A stretch of DNA of 35,059 bases from Actinomadura sp. 6K520. GTDB taxonomy: Bacteria > Actinomycetota > Actinomycetes > Streptosporangiales > Streptosporangiaceae. This document shows positions 33,380 to 35,059 of the stretch, piece by piece. The position numbers were made by a program, and so were the translations under genes. The notes under the pieces were generated by a model that saw only the letters and a program-made list of their open reading frames with translations, was not told the DNA's origin and searched no databases. Where the stretch lies: contig NZ_SMLC01000070.1 of assembly GCF_004349245.1 (NCBI RefSeq), forward strand, positions 1 to 35,059, given 5' to 3'. The first letter of the stretch is position 1; every line of letters starts with the position of its first letter.

Positions 33380-34120
33380 CTATTCCCAGCGGAACCAGCG
33401 GATGGCGCCGGCGATGAGGAGGGCGGCCCAGGCGGCGGTGACGCCGAGGTGGGCCGATGCGGGCCAGCCGCCTTCGGTGGCCTGGTTGAGCGCCTGGGAC
33501 GCGGCGCCGAAGGGGAAGTACTCGACGATGCGCTGCAGGAGTTCGGGCATGGCCTGGACGGGGACCCAGACGCCGGCGAGGAACATCATCGGGAAGAAGA
33601 CGATCGTGCCGGCGACGTTGGTGGCCTTGGCGGTGGGGGTGACGGCGGTGACGGCGGAGCCCAGGGCGAGGGCGCTGAGGGCGGCGAGCAGGAGGGCGAG
33701 GAGGTAGCCGGGCGGGTGGCCGGGCAGGTCCACGCCGAAGGCGAGCCGTCCGGTGGCGATGGCGAGGAGCGCGGAGAGGAGGGCGGCGGCGAAGTGCAGG
33801 GTGATCTGGGCGGTGAGCAGGGCGGCGGGGCGGACGGGTGTGGTGGACATGCGGCGCAGGATGCCGCGTTCGCGGTAGCCGGACAGGACGGGTGGCAGTG
33901 CCATGAGCCCGGCCATGATCGTGGCGAGGAGGACGCTGACGGGGACGTACAGGTCGATGACGCGGTTTCCGCCGAGGTCGGGGCTGGGTTCGCGGAAGGA
34001 GGGGATGAGGCCGAGGATCGTGAGCAGGACGGTGGGGAAGAGGACGATCCAGAAGAGGCTGAAGGGTTCGCGGAGGAAGAGCCGGAGTTCGGCTTTGAGG
34101 ACGGCGGTGGGGGCGGACAC
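33380..34120 (-). CDS. ABC-2 type permease
   Basis: The product has 246 residues with six hydrophobic segments, starting FSLFWIVLFPTVLLTILGLI and ending AAWAALLIAGAI. The motif YRERGILRRMSTTPVRPAALLTAQ is diagnostic for ABC-2 permeases. It has a 30-residue extracytoplasmic loop between the first two helices (PSFREPSPDLGGNRVIDLYVP). It forms an exporter with the ATPase gene one base upstream. The GTG start lacks a strong Shine-Dalgarno site, in keeping with translational coupling. The substrate is unknown. Confidence 0.92.
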   Translation of the reverse strand: MSAPTAVLKAELRLFLREPFSLFWIVLFPTVLLTILGLIPSFREPSPDLGGNRVIDLYVPVSVLLATIMAGLMALPPVLSGYRERGILRRMSTTPVRPAALLTAQITLHFAAALLSALLAIATGRLAFGVDLPGHPPGYLLALLLAALSALALGSAVTAVTPTAKATNVAGTIVFFPMMFLAGVWVPVQAMPELLQRIVEYFPFGAASQALNQATEGGWPASAHLGVTAAWAALLIAGAIRWFRWE

Positions 34121-34121
34121 G

Positions 34122-35027
<906 letters not shown>

Positions 35028-35059
35028 GGTTCGAGGGTGGCGCGGGGCGGTGCGGTGGC

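Overview
The window is very GC-rich, densely coded DNA from a filamentous-type actinomycete. Supporting marks are strong G/C bias at third codon positions, many GTG starts, ATGA/GTGA overlaps, F420- and mycothiol-associated protein families, a GarA/MerR/DUF881 neighbourhood, a NnaR-like regulator and GlnR-like operators. A member of the Streptosporangiales, for example an Actinomadura-like genus, is my best guess, but that is inference from gene content. No tRNA, rRNA, CRISPR array, integrase or transposase was seen.

Region 1 (1-4400, + strand) matches the mycobacterial Rv1823-Rv1830 neighbourhood: end of a probable DUF881 gene, small basic protein (sbp), DUF881 membrane protein, a zinc-ribbon/FHA protein (GarA-like), an FtsR-like MerR regulator, a DUF151 bifunctional nuclease and a second MerR regulator. 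gcvH, which sits inside this block in mycobacteria, is absent. Region 2 (4408-10716) holds a large reverse-strand flippase-like membrane protein with a degenerate kinase-like middle, then a tandem glycine riboswitch driving gcvP, then a non-coding stretch packed with inverted repeats.

Region 3 (10717-15515) is a loose set of housekeeping and regulatory genes: a TPR protein, an F420-type PPOX oxidoreductase, an alpha/beta hydrolase, DUF5999, a TetR regulator, a helical hypothetical protein and a DinB/maleylpyruvate-isomerase-fold protein. Region 4 (15673-22922) is a nitrate assimilation cluster: NarK transporter, a small Cys/His-rich protein, a Nudix hydrolase, a molybdopterin nitrate reductase, NirD, a HemD-winged-helix regulator (NnaR-like) and a sirohydrochlorin chelatase. 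Two strikingly similar five-half-site GlnR-like arrays precede the nitrate reductase and the nirD operon. The large nitrite reductase subunit gene nirB is missing from its usual place before nirD; a 37-codon ORF stands there instead.

Region 5 (22989-31459) contains a DrrAB-type ABC exporter, a primary-like sigma-70 factor, and the classical menaquinone genes menE (reverse) and menB-menC-menD (forward). Region 6 (31575-35027, reverse) is a four-gene operon of ABC ATPase, ABC-2 permease, histidine kinase and LuxR response regulator, whose codon choice (GAA, CTC, CGC) differs from the other genes.

The most interesting signals are the duplicated GlnR-like promoter, the nirB-shaped gap with its short ORF, the palindrome inside the garA promoter spacer, a TTAC-N3-GTAAAGG motif found three times, and the inverted-repeat cluster behind gcvP.
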